A stretch of DNA of 30,705 bases from a virus (IMGVR_UViG_3300044631_003673:1-30705), one strand, 5' to 3'. Counted from the stretch's first letter, positions 14,468 through 23,028 are shown. Translations and numbers: made by a program. Notes: a model not told the origin generated them from the sequence alone.

Positions 14468-15945
14468 TACCGGCCTCCCTGTCCGCGGCCCGTGCGCTGC
14501 GCGTTGTAGAAGCCGCGCCCGCCGTCCGCCTCGAAGAACTCCCTCGTGTTGCGTGAGTCGAAAGTGTTGATATTGACGGTCGGCCCTGCGGCAGCTGCGC
14601 GCACGCCCGCGCCGGCCAACCCGCCGATGGCTCCACCCAGCGCGCCACCGATACCGGGCAGCAGCACGTTGCCGACGATGGTGCCGAGCGTCTGCAACAG
14701 CCCCGCGAGGATGTTGGCCACCACCTGCCCGGCGTCCTGCTCCCCGCCAGACGCAAGCGCCTGAATGCCCTGAGACACTGCGTCGGCGAATGCCGCGCCT
14801 ACCTGTGCGCCGGCTTGGGCAAAGCGCGCCTGCTCGGCCGCCAGCTTCGACGCTGCCTCGCGCGTGGCCTTCAGGTAGTCCTCGAGCGACTTGGCGTGCG
14901 ACTCGGCCATCTGTCGCTCTGCCGCGCGCTGTGCCTCGGCCATCTGCTGCCACTGCGCCCCCGACGGCGCTTCAGGCCCTTCGGGCGTGAGGTCGATCTC
15001 GAAGCGCGACATGTCCATGACGCCGCCGTCACCTCGGTTGCGACCTCCTCCAGTCACGACGTCGTCGTCTTCACCGGCCGGCTTCTTTCGTCTTTTGAGC
15101 GCCTCTTCTGCCGCGCGCTGCGCCTCGCGCTCGGCCATCATCATGTCGACGGCGCGCGCGCGGGCCTGCTCCAGCCCAATCTTCGCCGACCGTACATCTC
15201 CCTCTTGCGCGCCCGGGAGAAATGAAAGCGCCGCATCCTTCAGCGCCCCGAGTCCACCAGCCTTGACGAAGAACTGCGCCTCGCGCAGCGACTCGCCGAA
15301 TGTCTTGAGCAGCGAGTTGACCTTACTCAACGCTCCCGACTTCTCGGCCGTGTCGGTGATGAACCCGCCGAATGCCTTTCGCACGTCGTCAAAGGCGTCT
15401 TCTGCCAGTCGCACTTGTCCCGCCAGCGAGGCCGCGTCAGCCGCTCCCGCACCGCCGAACTTCTTCCCGAGGGCATCGGCCGCTCGCCGCAAGTCCTCGC
15501 TGCGCTTGCCGGTGGCGTCGAACGTCACGCCCATGGCCTTGAGGGAGCCCGACCCCGTCTCGACTCCCCGAGTCAGCGCCTCCGCCGCCGCGCGCGCATC
15601 CGTCCCCGTCGCCGCGGCGAAGTCGAGGACGGCCTGCGTAGTGGCCTCGACGTCCTTGGGTGCCGCGCCGTACCGCAACAGCAGCGTCTGGATGGACTCG
15701 ACGAGCTCGCCCGAAACCGCGTTGGCCTGCGCGAGGGCCGACGCCTGGGCCTGAAACGCGCTCGTCATCTCCTTCGCGACGACGGCGAGTTGGCGCTGAC
15801 TGCGCTCGGCCTCCATGTAGCTGCGCACGCTGGCGCGCGCGAAGTCCACCAGCACCTGCTGGGCGCTGCGTGCCGCTGACGACACGGACGTGAAGGCCGA
15901 CGACGCGGCGTCCTCACCCAGAATGCGCAGCTGCAAGTCAGCCAT
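14467..15945 (-). CDS. tail tape measure protein (short, 492 aa)
   Basis: The protein is long, helical and Ala-rich, beginning MADLQLRILGEDAASSAFTS. It contains a TGTDARAAAEALTRGVETGS segment with KAMGVTFDATGKR just after, which is characteristic of phage tape measure proteins. A charged low-complexity section follows (about 270-350). A Gly-rich hydrophobic segment lies near the end (about residues 422-458, LLPGIGGALGGAIGGLAGAG), a likely membrane-active part. At about 1.5 angstrom per residue the tail would be near 70 nm, a short siphovirus tail. Its start overlaps the second chaperone gene by 8 nt. Confidence 0.85.
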   Translation of the reverse strand: MADLQLRILGEDAASSAFTSVSSAARSAQQVLVDFARASVRSYMEAERSQRQLAVVAKEMTSAFQAQASALAQANAVSGELVESIQTLLLRYGAAPKDVEATTQAVLDFAAATGTDARAAAEALTRGVETGSGSLKAMGVTFDATGKRSEDLRRAADALGKKFGGAGAADAASLAGQVRLAEDAFDDVRKAFGGFITDTAEKSGALSKVNSLLKTFGESLREAQFFVKAGGLGALKDAALSFLPGAQEGDVRSAKIGLEQARARAVDMMMAEREAQRAAEEALKRRKKPAGEDDDVVTGGGRNRGDGGVMDMSRFEIDLTPEGPEAPSGAQWQQMAEAQRAAERQMAESHAKSLEDYLKATREAASKLAAEQARFAQAGAQVGAAFADAVSQGIQALASGGEQDAGQVVANILAGLLQTLGTIVGNVLLPGIGGALGGAIGGLAGAGVRAAAAGPTVNINTFDSRNTREFFEADGGRGFYNAQRTGRGQGGR

Positions 15946-16264
15946 GTCCGCCTCCGCGCTGCGTCGCCTCCCACGAGAGGAAGGCCTTGATGGATTCCAT
16001 CTCCGGCCTCGCTACCTTCAGCACGTCCACCACCCACGCAGGCCACGCGTCGAGGACGCCGCCCGAGTACAGCGGGGCGTCAGTCGCCACGGACACACCC
16101 CACACCCGGAGCGCCGGCTCCGACACGACGAAGGCCCGCTCGATGTCGACACGCACGTCCTTGTGCAGCGGCTGCGCGGGAAGCCCCTGCCGAGGCGGCG
16201 GGCGTCGGCCCAGCCACCCTTGTTCCGCGTCGAACCGCCACTTCGCGCTCGGCCGCCACGTCAC
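15938..16264 (-). CDS. second tail assembly chaperone (gpT-like), possibly made by frameshift
   Basis: This 108-aa open frame can start at GTG 16264, overlapping the stop of the first chaperone gene (GTGTGA). It lies one base behind that gene's frame, which is the arrangement of lambda G/GT. The frame is also open upstream of the GTG, where it reads ALWYGAWYRDDGPSPADG, so a -1 fusion product is possible. The product is rich in Trp and Pro and lacks a recognised motif. It sits directly before the tape measure gene, as chaperones do. Classification comes from position. Confidence 0.6.
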   Translation of the reverse strand: MTWRPSAKWRFDAEQGWLGRRPPPRQGLPAQPLHKDVRVDIERAFVVSEPALRVWGVSVATDAPLYSGGVLDAWPAWVVDVLKVARPEMESIKAFLSWEATQRGGGHG

Positions 16265-16701
16265 ACCGTCGGCGGGGGAAGGCCCGTCATCCCGGTACCA
16301 AGCGCCGTACCAGAGGGCCGCTCGAAAAGCTGGGCCGCCTCCGAGTCCCAGCTGTTGGCGCGAAGGGCGAGGCGCAGCAACTCCTGTGTGTACCGACTCA
16401 GCGCCAGCTCGACGAACACCAACCGCGCGTACCCCTCCAGCGTCGTCACCTCGCCGCCCTCCCAGCGCAGCGGCACGCCGCCCCAGCGCAGATGCATCGA
16501 CAGCACCGCGGCCAGCTTGTGCAGGGCGTCGTCGTCGACACCCAGCACGCCCAGCGCCTCGCCCAAGGCCTTCGAGAAGGCCTCGCGCTGGCGCACCGAC
16601 AGCCCGCGCTCCACCTCGAGGAAGACGCGCTCGGCCTTCGGCAACTCGCGGTTGTTGCCGATGTCCAACTCGTACCTATCCCACTGCGTCAGCGTCAGCA
16701 T
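16261..16701 (-). CDS. first tail assembly chaperone (gpG-like)
   Basis: The start is placed at ATG 16701 (MLTLTQWDRYELDIGNN), 8 nt after the tail tube gene; longer in-frame starts would run through the end of that gene. The 146-aa product is mainly helical, with VLSMHLRWGGVPLRWEGGE in the middle and a Pro-rich end. Small acidic-to-neutral helical proteins between tail tube and tape measure are normally chaperones that coat the tape measure before tube assembly. Sequence motifs for the family are weak, so the call rests on gene order. Confidence 0.7.
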   Translation of the reverse strand: MLTLTQWDRYELDIGNNRELPKAERVFLEVERGLSVRQREAFSKALGEALGVLGVDDDALHKLAAVLSMHLRWGGVPLRWEGGEVTTLEGYARLVFVELALSRYTQELLRLALRANSWDSEAAQLFERPSGTALGTGMTGLPPPTV

Positions 16702-16708
16702 GTGCGCC

Positions 16709-17890
16709 TCAGGTGAGGGTGAGAGAGAGGGAGTCGTTGCCCGCGTTGTCGCGCACGCGGAACGAGAGGTCGACGAGCGCCACATCATCCGCCGAGTCCG
16801 CCGAGTCCGGGGCGATGACTTCCGCGAAGGGCATCGACAGCGTCAGGATGCGCCCCGCGCCCGTGCCCTGCACGATGGTGACGGGGCAGTTGCGCCGCGC
16901 CGTGCTGCGCCCGCGGAAGGACTCATAGTCCTCGTAGAGGACGCCGCGCATCGACAGCTCGACGTTGTACCGAATCGCCTTCAAACCCTGCACGCGCCGG
17001 TTGCCCGTCTCGCCCGGCAGGTGGCTGATGCCCGTGGTGAAGGCCACCTCCCACGACTGCATGCGCAGCGAGACGCCGTCGACGGTGACGGTGGACGTCG
17101 ACTCGGGCAGCGGCCGGCCCGTGGGGTTGCTGACGGAGGGGACGAAGGGCACCAGCGGCTGCGCCGTATGGGCTGCGGCCGTCGTCGAGAGGACGCCGCG
17201 CACGATGGTGGCCGTCGTCCCGCCCGGCGTCACCGCCGTCACCTGGATGGCCTCCGACTCGCACAGGTAGAAGCCCAGGCCCAGCCGGTACGACTCCTCG
17301 GCCGTGATGGTGAGGGACGTCGCCGTGCCGTTGGCCAGCGTGATGGAGTCCAGCTTGCCGCGCAGCTCCTTCCCGACGAAACGCCCCGACGCCATGAGGC
17401 CCGCCTCGGTGTCGCCGCCCTTCCACGTCAGGCGCTCGACGGCCCCGCCGTACCCGCGCTCGGCCGACTGCGCGCCCAGCTGCGTCGAACCACCGCGCAC
17501 GCGCTCGAGCGTGAGGCCCGAGAGGAGGGGGTTGGGCTCGCCCGCCGTCGCATACACCACCGACGTGCCCGCGTTGACGGTGCGCGCGAGTCCCGCGGCG
17601 CGGTACAGCGCGTCTTCGGCCGGCACCGTGTCGACGGCCGCGCGGCCCTTCAGCGACGTCTCGAGGCTCCAGGGGATGAGCTCGACGCGCCCCTCAATGA
17701 AGTCGTTCTGTGCGCCGCGGCCCAGCGCCCGGTCGCGCTTCGGGCGGATGACGCCGGCTTCGACGGGGCCCATGTTGACGGCCACTACCTCGAGCGCCTG
17801 CGCGGCGGCCGGGTTGGGCGGCGTGCCGAACGTCGTCTCGAGGACGGCAAGGACGCGGGAGTCGTACGCGCGGATGGGGACGATGGCCAT
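16709..17890 (-). CDS. major tail (tube) protein
   Basis: The 393-aa protein starts MAIVPIRAYDSRVLAVLETT and contains VVAVNMGPVEAGVIRPKRDR (35-54), which fits the first strands of a tube-forming protein. The central domain carries DSITLANGTATSLTITAEES, and the end has VDLSFRVRDNAGNDSLSLTL. It lies between the tail terminator candidate and the chaperones, the standard tube position. It is longer than typical tubes of 150-250 aa, which suggests an extra surface domain. No sheath gene is found nearby, so the tail is non-contractile. Confidence 0.75.
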   Translation of the reverse strand: MAIVPIRAYDSRVLAVLETTFGTPPNPAAAQALEVVAVNMGPVEAGVIRPKRDRALGRGAQNDFIEGRVELIPWSLETSLKGRAAVDTVPAEDALYRAAGLARTVNAGTSVVYATAGEPNPLLSGLTLERVRGGSTQLGAQSAERGYGGAVERLTWKGGDTEAGLMASGRFVGKELRGKLDSITLANGTATSLTITAEESYRLGLGFYLCESEAIQVTAVTPGGTTATIVRGVLSTTAAAHTAQPLVPFVPSVSNPTGRPLPESTSTVTVDGVSLRMQSWEVAFTTGISHLPGETGNRRVQGLKAIRYNVELSMRGVLYEDYESFRGRSTARRNCPVTIVQGTGAGRILTLSMPFAEVIAPDSADSADDVALVDLSFRVRDNAGNDSLSLTLT

Positions 17891-17899
17891 GGGGCTACC

Positions 17900-19294
17900 T
17901 CACGGGGTGATGCTGGGGCGGTGAAACACCTTGACGGTGACGGTGAGTGACGCGACTTCGGTGGGGCCCCCGACGGGCCGCTTGGCCTCGTCGAACGCCT
18001 GAAACGGCATGCCCTTGATGCGCATGCGAGTGACGTCGGTGTGCACGACGTCGCCGACGCGCGCACGCCCGAGGGTGCGGCCGTCGTCCGACGTCAACAA
18101 CTCGTGCACGGCACGCGCGCACGACTCCAGCGTCTCGCGGCTGCGGTGTCCGCCAGCGGCCCTGTCGGCCACCCACACGGCAACGTCGAGGGTGACGGTG
18201 TGCTCGTCTCGACGCACGCCGCCCAGCGGCACGGCGTCCCTGTCGCCGATGATGACGGCGAACGTCCGCCCCATGTCCGGCAGCGACACCGGCCAGCCGT
18301 CGAGGACGCCCTTGTGCGTTGGCGCTGTGAGGGCCGTTGTCGTCTCGTACGCGCCTTCTTGTGGCCACCCGAAAAGGGCATTCGACGCGCCCGCCGTCAC
18401 ACGCGCCACCGACTGCACGCCCTCTGTGGGCGCGGCTGCCGTGAGGACGAGACGCCCATCGCCGTCGGCCGACGCGGTGAGGCCAGGGACGGGCGCGGCG
18501 TTGATGGCCGTCGCCACCTGCGCCGCCGTGACGGCCGGCCCCGTCGGCAGCGTCACCGTCGTCACCACTCCCTCTCGGGCTGTGGCGAGGGCGAGGCTGC
18601 CGCTGGAGATGTTCCACGTCCCGACGGCGGGCGACTTCAGCACAGCGCCGCGCAGGGCGTTGAGCTGCGCCACCTTCGCGGGGAGGTAGCGCAGGAGGTA
18701 GTCCCGTAGCGCGCCGGCCGCCAACCGCGTCGGCTGCACTCCCACCGACGGGGCGAGGGGCAACGGCGCGCCGCCACCTTCGACGAGGGGCACCGACGAG
18801 AAGGCCCAGTACGGCTGGTTGCTGCCTGCTGGGCCGTCCAGCCGCCCCTCGATGCCCGCCGCGACGTCGGCCGACGTGGGCGTCAGCGCGAAGAGGTACG
18901 CGCCAGCAACGACGGCCAGCGACGGCGGCGTGCGCGGGTTGCCTGCGCTGTCGTCGTACAGGCCCACCGTCGGCGCAGCGCCCGTCCACAGCGCACCCGC
19001 CTCGTCCTCGACGTGCGCGGCCCAGAACTGGTTGCTGCCGTCGGGCAGGTGCAGGCCCCACGTCACGCGGCGCGGCTCCGCTCCGGCCCCGAAGTCCACC
19101 AGCGCGACGGTGCCCGCCGTCTCGTCCGCGTCCGACGGCGTGAAGGCCCAGACGCCGCCGCCGAGGTGCGACGGCGCGGCCGGGGGCGTGCGCGCGCTGC
19201 CCGCCCTGTCGCGGTAGTCGACAAAGGACGGCGAGCCCGTCGTCAGCGGGGCGCCGGTGGAGTCCAGCACGAGAATGGAGCGAGCGTCAGCCAT
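17900..19294 (-). CDS. tail terminator candidate fused to duplicated beta domains (464 aa)
   Basis: The C-terminal part (about residues 320-464) has the features of a tail terminator/completion protein: GVRRDEHTVTLDVAVWVADR, a TLESCARAVHELL helix and terminal strands ending in TVTVKVFHRP. In front are two related beta units (about 10-95 and 96-170), each with a TPP motif and a pattern like GGVWAFTPSDADETAGTVAL / GAYLFALTPTSADVAAGIEG. A middle unit (about 225-315) with TAAQVATAINAAP resembles a flagellin/hook-type inserted domain. Terminators are usually only 130-150 aa. Position before the tail tube supports the call. The added domains may decorate the neck. Confidence 0.65.
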   Translation of the reverse strand: MADARSILVLDSTGAPLTTGSPSFVDYRDRAGSARTPPAAPSHLGGGVWAFTPSDADETAGTVALVDFGAGAEPRRVTWGLHLPDGSNQFWAAHVEDEAGALWTGAAPTVGLYDDSAGNPRTPPSLAVVAGAYLFALTPTSADVAAGIEGRLDGPAGSNQPYWAFSSVPLVEGGGAPLPLAPSVGVQPTRLAAGALRDYLLRYLPAKVAQLNALRGAVLKSPAVGTWNISSGSLALATAREGVVTTVTLPTGPAVTAAQVATAINAAPVPGLTASADGDGRLVLTAAAPTEGVQSVARVTAGASNALFGWPQEGAYETTTALTAPTHKGVLDGWPVSLPDMGRTFAVIIGDRDAVPLGGVRRDEHTVTLDVAVWVADRAAGGHRSRETLESCARAVHELLTSDDGRTLGRARVGDVVHTDVTRMRIKGMPFQAFDEAKRPVGGPTEVASLTVTVKVFHRPSITP

Positions 19295-19297
19295 GCG

Positions 19298-19534
19298 TCA
19301 GGGCGTCTGGTCGACGTCGGGGAGCGGCTGCGCGTCGACGAAGCTGTTGAACTGCCCGGGCCGGTCGGCGGCGAAGTCGCGCTCGGCGGTCGCGCGCTGT
19401 GCGTCCAGCTTCGCAGCAAGGTCTTGAATCACCGCGATTGCGTCGCCGAGCTCTTCGCGAAGGCGTCGCCGGGTCGCGGTACCCGTGCGCACCGCGTCGA
19501 TGAGTGTCCGCGCCTGCTGTCGTCCGATGCCCAT
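19298..19534 (-). CDS. small helical protein (78 aa), unknown function
   Basis: I do not recognise this protein. It starts at ATG 19534 and ends three bases before the terminator candidate. It is highly charged and helical (RRLREELGDAIAVIQDLAAK), with an acidic Pro-rich tail, and no Cys or membrane segment. A longer overlapping open frame on the same strand (19287-19541) is Arg/His-rich and looks like a shadow. Being between the fibre-like gene and the terminator candidate, it may be a small neck or chaperone protein. Confidence 0.6.
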   Translation of the reverse strand: MGIGRQQARTLIDAVRTGTATRRRLREELGDAIAVIQDLAAKLDAQRATAERDFAADRPGQFNSFVDAQPLPDVDQTP

Positions 19535-19542
19535 GAGCCACC

Positions 19543-20721
19543 TCAGATGATGTTCGATATTTCCCAGCTGAACGGAAGCGCTGCCGTCGCGTTCGCCGTG
19601 CCTGACACCGTGAAAGAGCCCGCGGCCGGAACTGCGATGATCTCCTTGCAGGTCGCGTCGCGGGCGTGCGGGGTGATGATCACGCGTGAGGCCGCCGTTA
19701 CCAGCGAGTTCGTGATGACGACGGACGACGCGCCCGCCGCGATGGCGCTTTTCCCCGTGGGGCGGTTGATGGTTGCTGCGCCGGGCGTGCCGGTCGAGTC
19801 GGTGCCTAGATGAGATTGCCGCCCGTTTATCTCAAACCGTACAAGGTTCCCAAGCACAGCCTGGTCGGTCAGCGTGGCGCTTCCGTTGTCGAGAACCCAT
19901 CGAATAGCCCCGAACCGCATTTGAGCGCCAATCGAGTCGTCGACAGAAACAAATCCGAGAGAGGCTGACGCGCCGCGGAACAACCCGAACGTGGGCGCTC
20001 CGGCCCGAAAGTCGCCTTGCTTGTCGATCCAGATCTTCTCGACCTCGGTCCCACCGAGGCCTGTCCGCACGGAGAACAGCTTGGCGAGCGCGTTCACCGA
20101 GCCATCGGCGAGAGTCGTTCCGACTTTACTCACGACGTCGGAGGCGCCCGCGCCGAGCGTACCTCTGACGTCAACGCTCATGCCTGCGCCAGCGGCGAAC
20201 ACGCCCGCGGTCGAGTTCAGATTGCCGCCCGCCGTGAACGAGCCACTCGCCCGCGACGATCCCGTGCCGAGGTTGAGAGCGAGCGCGCCCGCGCCGTTCA
20301 GGTTGTACAGCCCGAGTTCGGCGAGCGCGATCCGGTGCCCGACCTGCCCTTGCGAAACACCCGGTCGGTCTGAGAGGAAGCGACCGAACGCGACCGACTC
20401 ATCGACGATCATTGCACCCTTGACCAGGCGGGCGTGCGTCACCTCGGTTCCACCGATTCCAGTTCGCGCGCTCCAAAGGTCGGCGGTCGCGTTCACGCTC
20501 GCATCGGCCACGGTCGACCCGACAACGTTGCACACGTCGGACGCACCCGCGCCGAGGTCCGAGCGCAGGTCGAGCCGCGCGAGTCCTGCGGTGATGCCGA
20601 GCTGGAACACCGCGCGGGCGAGGAACGTCTTCGCCCCGGCGAACGTCTGCGCCAGCGTCGAGACGAGGCCGCGCACCGTGGCGCTGGCGTTGGGCGGCGA
20701 GCTGGGCGTCAGGCCGGGCAT
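19543..20721 (-). CDS. fibre-like or neck appendage protein with duplicated module
   Basis: The 392-aa protein begins with Pro/Ser-rich residues, then GLVSTLAQTFAGAKTFLARA (18-37), a segment resembling the start of phage fibre domains. Two copies of a module of about 45 residues follow: LGAGASDVCNVVGSTVADAS (56-75) to RTGIGGTEV (86-94), and LGAGASDVVSKVGTTLADGS (189-208) to RTGLGGTEV (219-227). The C-terminal domain has VVITNSLVTAASRVIITPHA and ends in FSWEISNII, typical of small fibre-tip domains. It lies among head-tail connector genes rather than with the distal fibres, which suggests a neck whisker or head fibre. Confidence 0.7.
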   Translation of the reverse strand: MPGLTPSSPPNASATVRGLVSTLAQTFAGAKTFLARAVFQLGITAGLARLDLRSDLGAGASDVCNVVGSTVADASVNATADLWSARTGIGGTEVTHARLVKGAMIVDESVAFGRFLSDRPGVSQGQVGHRIALAELGLYNLNGAGALALNLGTGSSRASGSFTAGGNLNSTAGVFAAGAGMSVDVRGTLGAGASDVVSKVGTTLADGSVNALAKLFSVRTGLGGTEVEKIWIDKQGDFRAGAPTFGLFRGASASLGFVSVDDSIGAQMRFGAIRWVLDNGSATLTDQAVLGNLVRFEINGRQSHLGTDSTGTPGAATINRPTGKSAIAAGASSVVITNSLVTAASRVIITPHARDATCKEIIAVPAAGSFTVSGTANATAALPFSWEISNII

Positions 20722-20722
20722 G

Positions 20723-21268
20723 TCACTCGTCTCCCTTCACGTCGGCGAACTCGTCGAGCCCCGACTCCCGCACCGCGTTGCGTACGCCCCGCGCGGCGGC
20801 GCGCTGAAGCTGCCGGTCGAAGTCTGGACCGAAGTCGAACGGCGGACGCGGCGGCATGCGCGCCGTGCCCGTCTGGTGAAAGCTGGCGTAGTCGAGCCCC
20901 TGCGTGCCGTAGTTGAATTGCACGTCGGAGTAGTCGCGCAGCGCGTGCGGGCTGCCCTCGACGGTGAGCGCGTCACGCAGCGCGCCCGTCGCGACGAGGA
21001 GCGGCTGCCCGGGGAACGCGTCTTCCTTCCACGCGGCGTAAGACGCCGACAACTGCGCCCACGCACCGGCCACCGGCCCTGCGCCCTCGGCGTCGAACTG
21101 CGCCTTCACGCCCGCTTCGAGGACGGGCACCAGCTCGGGGAAGATGTGCTTGCCAAAGTTTGCCGTCTCGGCGCCCGCACGCTCGAAGGCCACGGCAAGG
21201 CGCTCGAACTGCTGTTCGCCCGAGGCGTTGCCCACCTGGTACTCCAGCGTGATGGCGACGGCAGTCAC
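20723..21268 (-). CDS. gpS/HK97 gp10-like head-tail joining or tail completion protein
   Basis: The 181-aa product has the layout of phage virion morphogenesis proteins: an N-terminal amphipathic helix (GEQQFERLAVAFERAG), then AWAQLSASYAAWKEDAFPGQ (69-88), PLLVATGALRDALT (89-102), and DYASFHQTGTARMPPRPPFD (126-145). The pattern L.aTGaLr.alt...Y.a.hq.Gt...ppRpf is well known in these families. It precedes the tail tube module as expected for a neck protein. The start is ATG 21268, overlapping the upstream stop by 4 nt. Confidence 0.8.
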   Translation of the reverse strand: MTAVAITLEYQVGNASGEQQFERLAVAFERAGAETANFGKHIFPELVPVLEAGVKAQFDAEGAGPVAGAWAQLSASYAAWKEDAFPGQPLLVATGALRDALTVEGSPHALRDYSDVQFNYGTQGLDYASFHQTGTARMPPRPPFDFGPDFDRQLQRAAARGVRNAVRESGLDEFADVKGDE

Positions 21269-21750
21269 AGGGCGTCATCCTTCCGAAGGCGCGGAACCGT
21301 GGTGGACATGTCCGTCGCCGAGTCGGTGGTGAGTCGGTACTGGCTGATGTGAGTCGTGGGCCCGTCGGGTGGGGAGTCGCCCGTCGACGTCGCGCCGCCG
21401 CCCAACGCGTCCGCACCGCCCTCGGCCAACTCGGCGAAGCGCGCGTCCACTTCACTGCGCCACACGCGCAGCAACTCGTAGTCCTTGTGCGTGGCGGCCT
21501 CGGCGACACGGACGGCCACCATCAACTCCAACGTCTCTTGGCACCACAGGTACGCCGCTGACGTGGCGTCGGTGATGTCTTCCGGGACGATGGCTTCCAG
21601 CAACAGCTTGCCAGCCAGACGCGCAGACGCCCGGCCCACCGCCTCCTCCACCGTCGACAGCGTCGGCACCGTGCTGGGGCCGAAACTGTCGAGGTGGGGG
21701 AAGCGATGGCGACGCACGGAGTCAGGCGTGACGCCGAACGTCGCAGGCAT
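21265..21750 (-). CDS. putative head-tail connector / adaptor protein (161 aa)
   Basis: The protein starts at ATG 21750 and overlaps the next gene by 4 nt. The first 25 residues (MPATFGVTPDSVRRHRFPHL) and the following helical part (DITDATSAAYLWCQETLELM) fit a small helical adaptor of the gp6/gp15 type that joins the portal to the neck, but no decisive motif is visible. The last third is Gly/Ser/Thr-rich and flexible. Position between the capsid and the gpS-like gene is the main evidence. Confidence 0.65.
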   Translation of the reverse strand: MPATFGVTPDSVRRHRFPHLDSFGPSTVPTLSTVEEAVGRASARLAGKLLLEAIVPEDITDATSAAYLWCQETLELMVAVRVAEAATHKDYELLRVWRSEVDARFAELAEGGADALGGGATSTGDSPPDGPTTHISQYRLTTDSATDMSTTVPRLRKDDAL

Positions 21751-21753
21751 GGG

Positions 21754-22035
21754 TTACCCCTTCGCCTTCAGGCCGCGGGCCAACTTCTCCATGGCCTTGC
21801 TGCCGTAGGGAGTGCCGGCCTCCTCCGTCGCCTCGATGCTCTTCTTGAGCGCGGAGAACTTCTTCTCGTCGGTGAGGAAGCCGTCGGCCACCAACTGCCT
21901 GGCCTGCGCCTCCGTCAATTCGACGGACTCGCCGATGCCCACCTTGATGGGCTCGGGAGTCACCCGTTCGTGCGGGGGCGGCAGCGGCTTCCCGGGAAGC
22001 GAAAGGCTGCCGTGGATGACGACGTACTTGGGCAT
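21754..22035 (-). CDS. small protein following the capsid gene (93 aa)
   Basis: The product starts at ATG 22035 with GGAGAGG upstream. Residues 1-15 look like a beta strand (MPKYVVIHGSLSL), a Pro-rich stretch follows, then VELTEAQARQLVADGFL, a pattern common to small phage proteins encoded after the capsid gene and sometimes described as head-tail or head fibre proteins. The C-terminal 30 residues are a Lys-rich helix. Function is not established. Confidence 0.6.
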   Translation of the reverse strand: MPKYVVIHGSLSLPGKPLPPPHERVTPEPIKVGIGESVELTEAQARQLVADGFLTDEKKFSALKKSIEATEEAGTPYGSKAMEKLARGLKAKG

Positions 22036-22050
22036 GGTGGCCTCTCCGAA

Positions 22051-23028
22051 TCAGCCGATGATGTTCTTGAGGAGGTAGCCGGCGATGAAGTCGCCGTCGG
22101 CCGCCGACACGGTGGCGCCAGGGGCGAGCACCCACTCCCAGCCCATCTCGAGCTCGGACACGCGGCCGTCCGCGCTGCCGCGCTTCGGGTCCTCGGCCTC
22201 GTGCGTGTACAGCTCGTTCCGCACGTACCACGCACCGTACCGCATCGAGCGCTTGTTGGACGACGACTCCTTCACGAAGAAGAGGATGTCGTCCGGCCAG
22301 ATGTCGGCCAGCGACGCAGCCGCACCCTCGAGGGCGCTGTTGACGCTCGCGCCCGCGATGATGAGTTCCTGCACGCCGAGGAGGTTGGCGATCTGCGACT
22401 CCGTCGCCTTGCCGCCCTCGACGTACTGGATGCGGGTGACGACGGACGGCGCGGCGCGGATGCGCTCGAAGCCCGTCGACGAGATGACGGCCGCGTTGGC
22501 GCGCTTGCCGCACTGCGTGCGCAGGGCCGCGTGCGCGAGGGCCGCTTCGGACTCGACGTTGCCGCCGGACGCGGTGAGCGTCGACGTGCCGTCCACCAGC
22601 GTGCGCGTCAGCGCCGCGGGGTAGTTGGCCGCCGTGGTGGCCAGCGTCGTCATCGCCACCTCACGCTCGATCATCAGGTGGCTCCAGATGGTGTCGGCCG
22701 CGTCGACGCGAACGTCCGCGACGGCGGGGTCAAACGTCTTCGAGTCGCGCGGGTCGACGTCGGTCTTCAGCTTGTGCAGCACCGAGTCGTAGTTGCGCTT
22801 GAAGACGCCCCAGTCGACGCGGTTGGCCTCGGCCTTCGAGCTGGAGGCGCTCGAGATGTTGCGGAGGTGCCGCGCGTCGTACTGGTACACCTGGAAGATG
22901 TCCTTCTCGTCCGTGTAGACGGGCGTGAAAACCCGGTCGGCGACGAAGTCCTCCTTGGAGTTGATGATCTTGAAGCTGATGTTGTCCAGCGGGGTGCGAG
23001 TCTTGAACTCGCTCGGGTTGATGGCCAT
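22051..23028 (-). CDS. major capsid protein
   Basis: The 325-aa protein begins MAINPSEFKTRTPLDNISFK and has the length and mixed alpha/beta makeup of an HK97-fold capsid protein. It carries a RVDAADTIWSHLMIEREVAM helix (spine-helix style), ALAHAALRTQCGKRANAAVI in the middle and VQELIIAGASVNS near the A-domain. Its place after the protease/scaffold gene and a decoration protein gene is decisive. A strong Shine-Dalgarno (AAGGAGA) precedes the ATG, as expected for a highly expressed protein. No prohead protease delta domain is evident in the coat itself, in line with a separate scaffold. Confidence 0.85.
   Translation of the reverse strand: MAINPSEFKTRTPLDNISFKIINSKEDFVADRVFTPVYTDEKDIFQVYQYDARHLRNISSASSSKAEANRVDWGVFKRNYDSVLHKLKTDVDPRDSKTFDPAVADVRVDAADTIWSHLMIEREVAMTTLATTAANYPAALTRTLVDGTSTLTASGGNVESEAALAHAALRTQCGKRANAAVISSTGFERIRAAPSVVTRIQYVEGGKATESQIANLLGVQELIIAGASVNSALEGAAASLADIWPDDILFFVKESSSNKRSMRYGAWYVRNELYTHEAEDPKRGSADGRVSELEMGWEWVLAPGATVSAADGDFIAGYLLKNIIG

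Noticed and set aside
15890-17950. Very long open frame on the + strand (686 codons) opposite the tail genes
   Set aside because: It is Arg/His/Gly-rich, has no domain, and lies antisense to the tail tube and chaperone genes, which have sensible proteins. Long antisense frames are common at this GC content.
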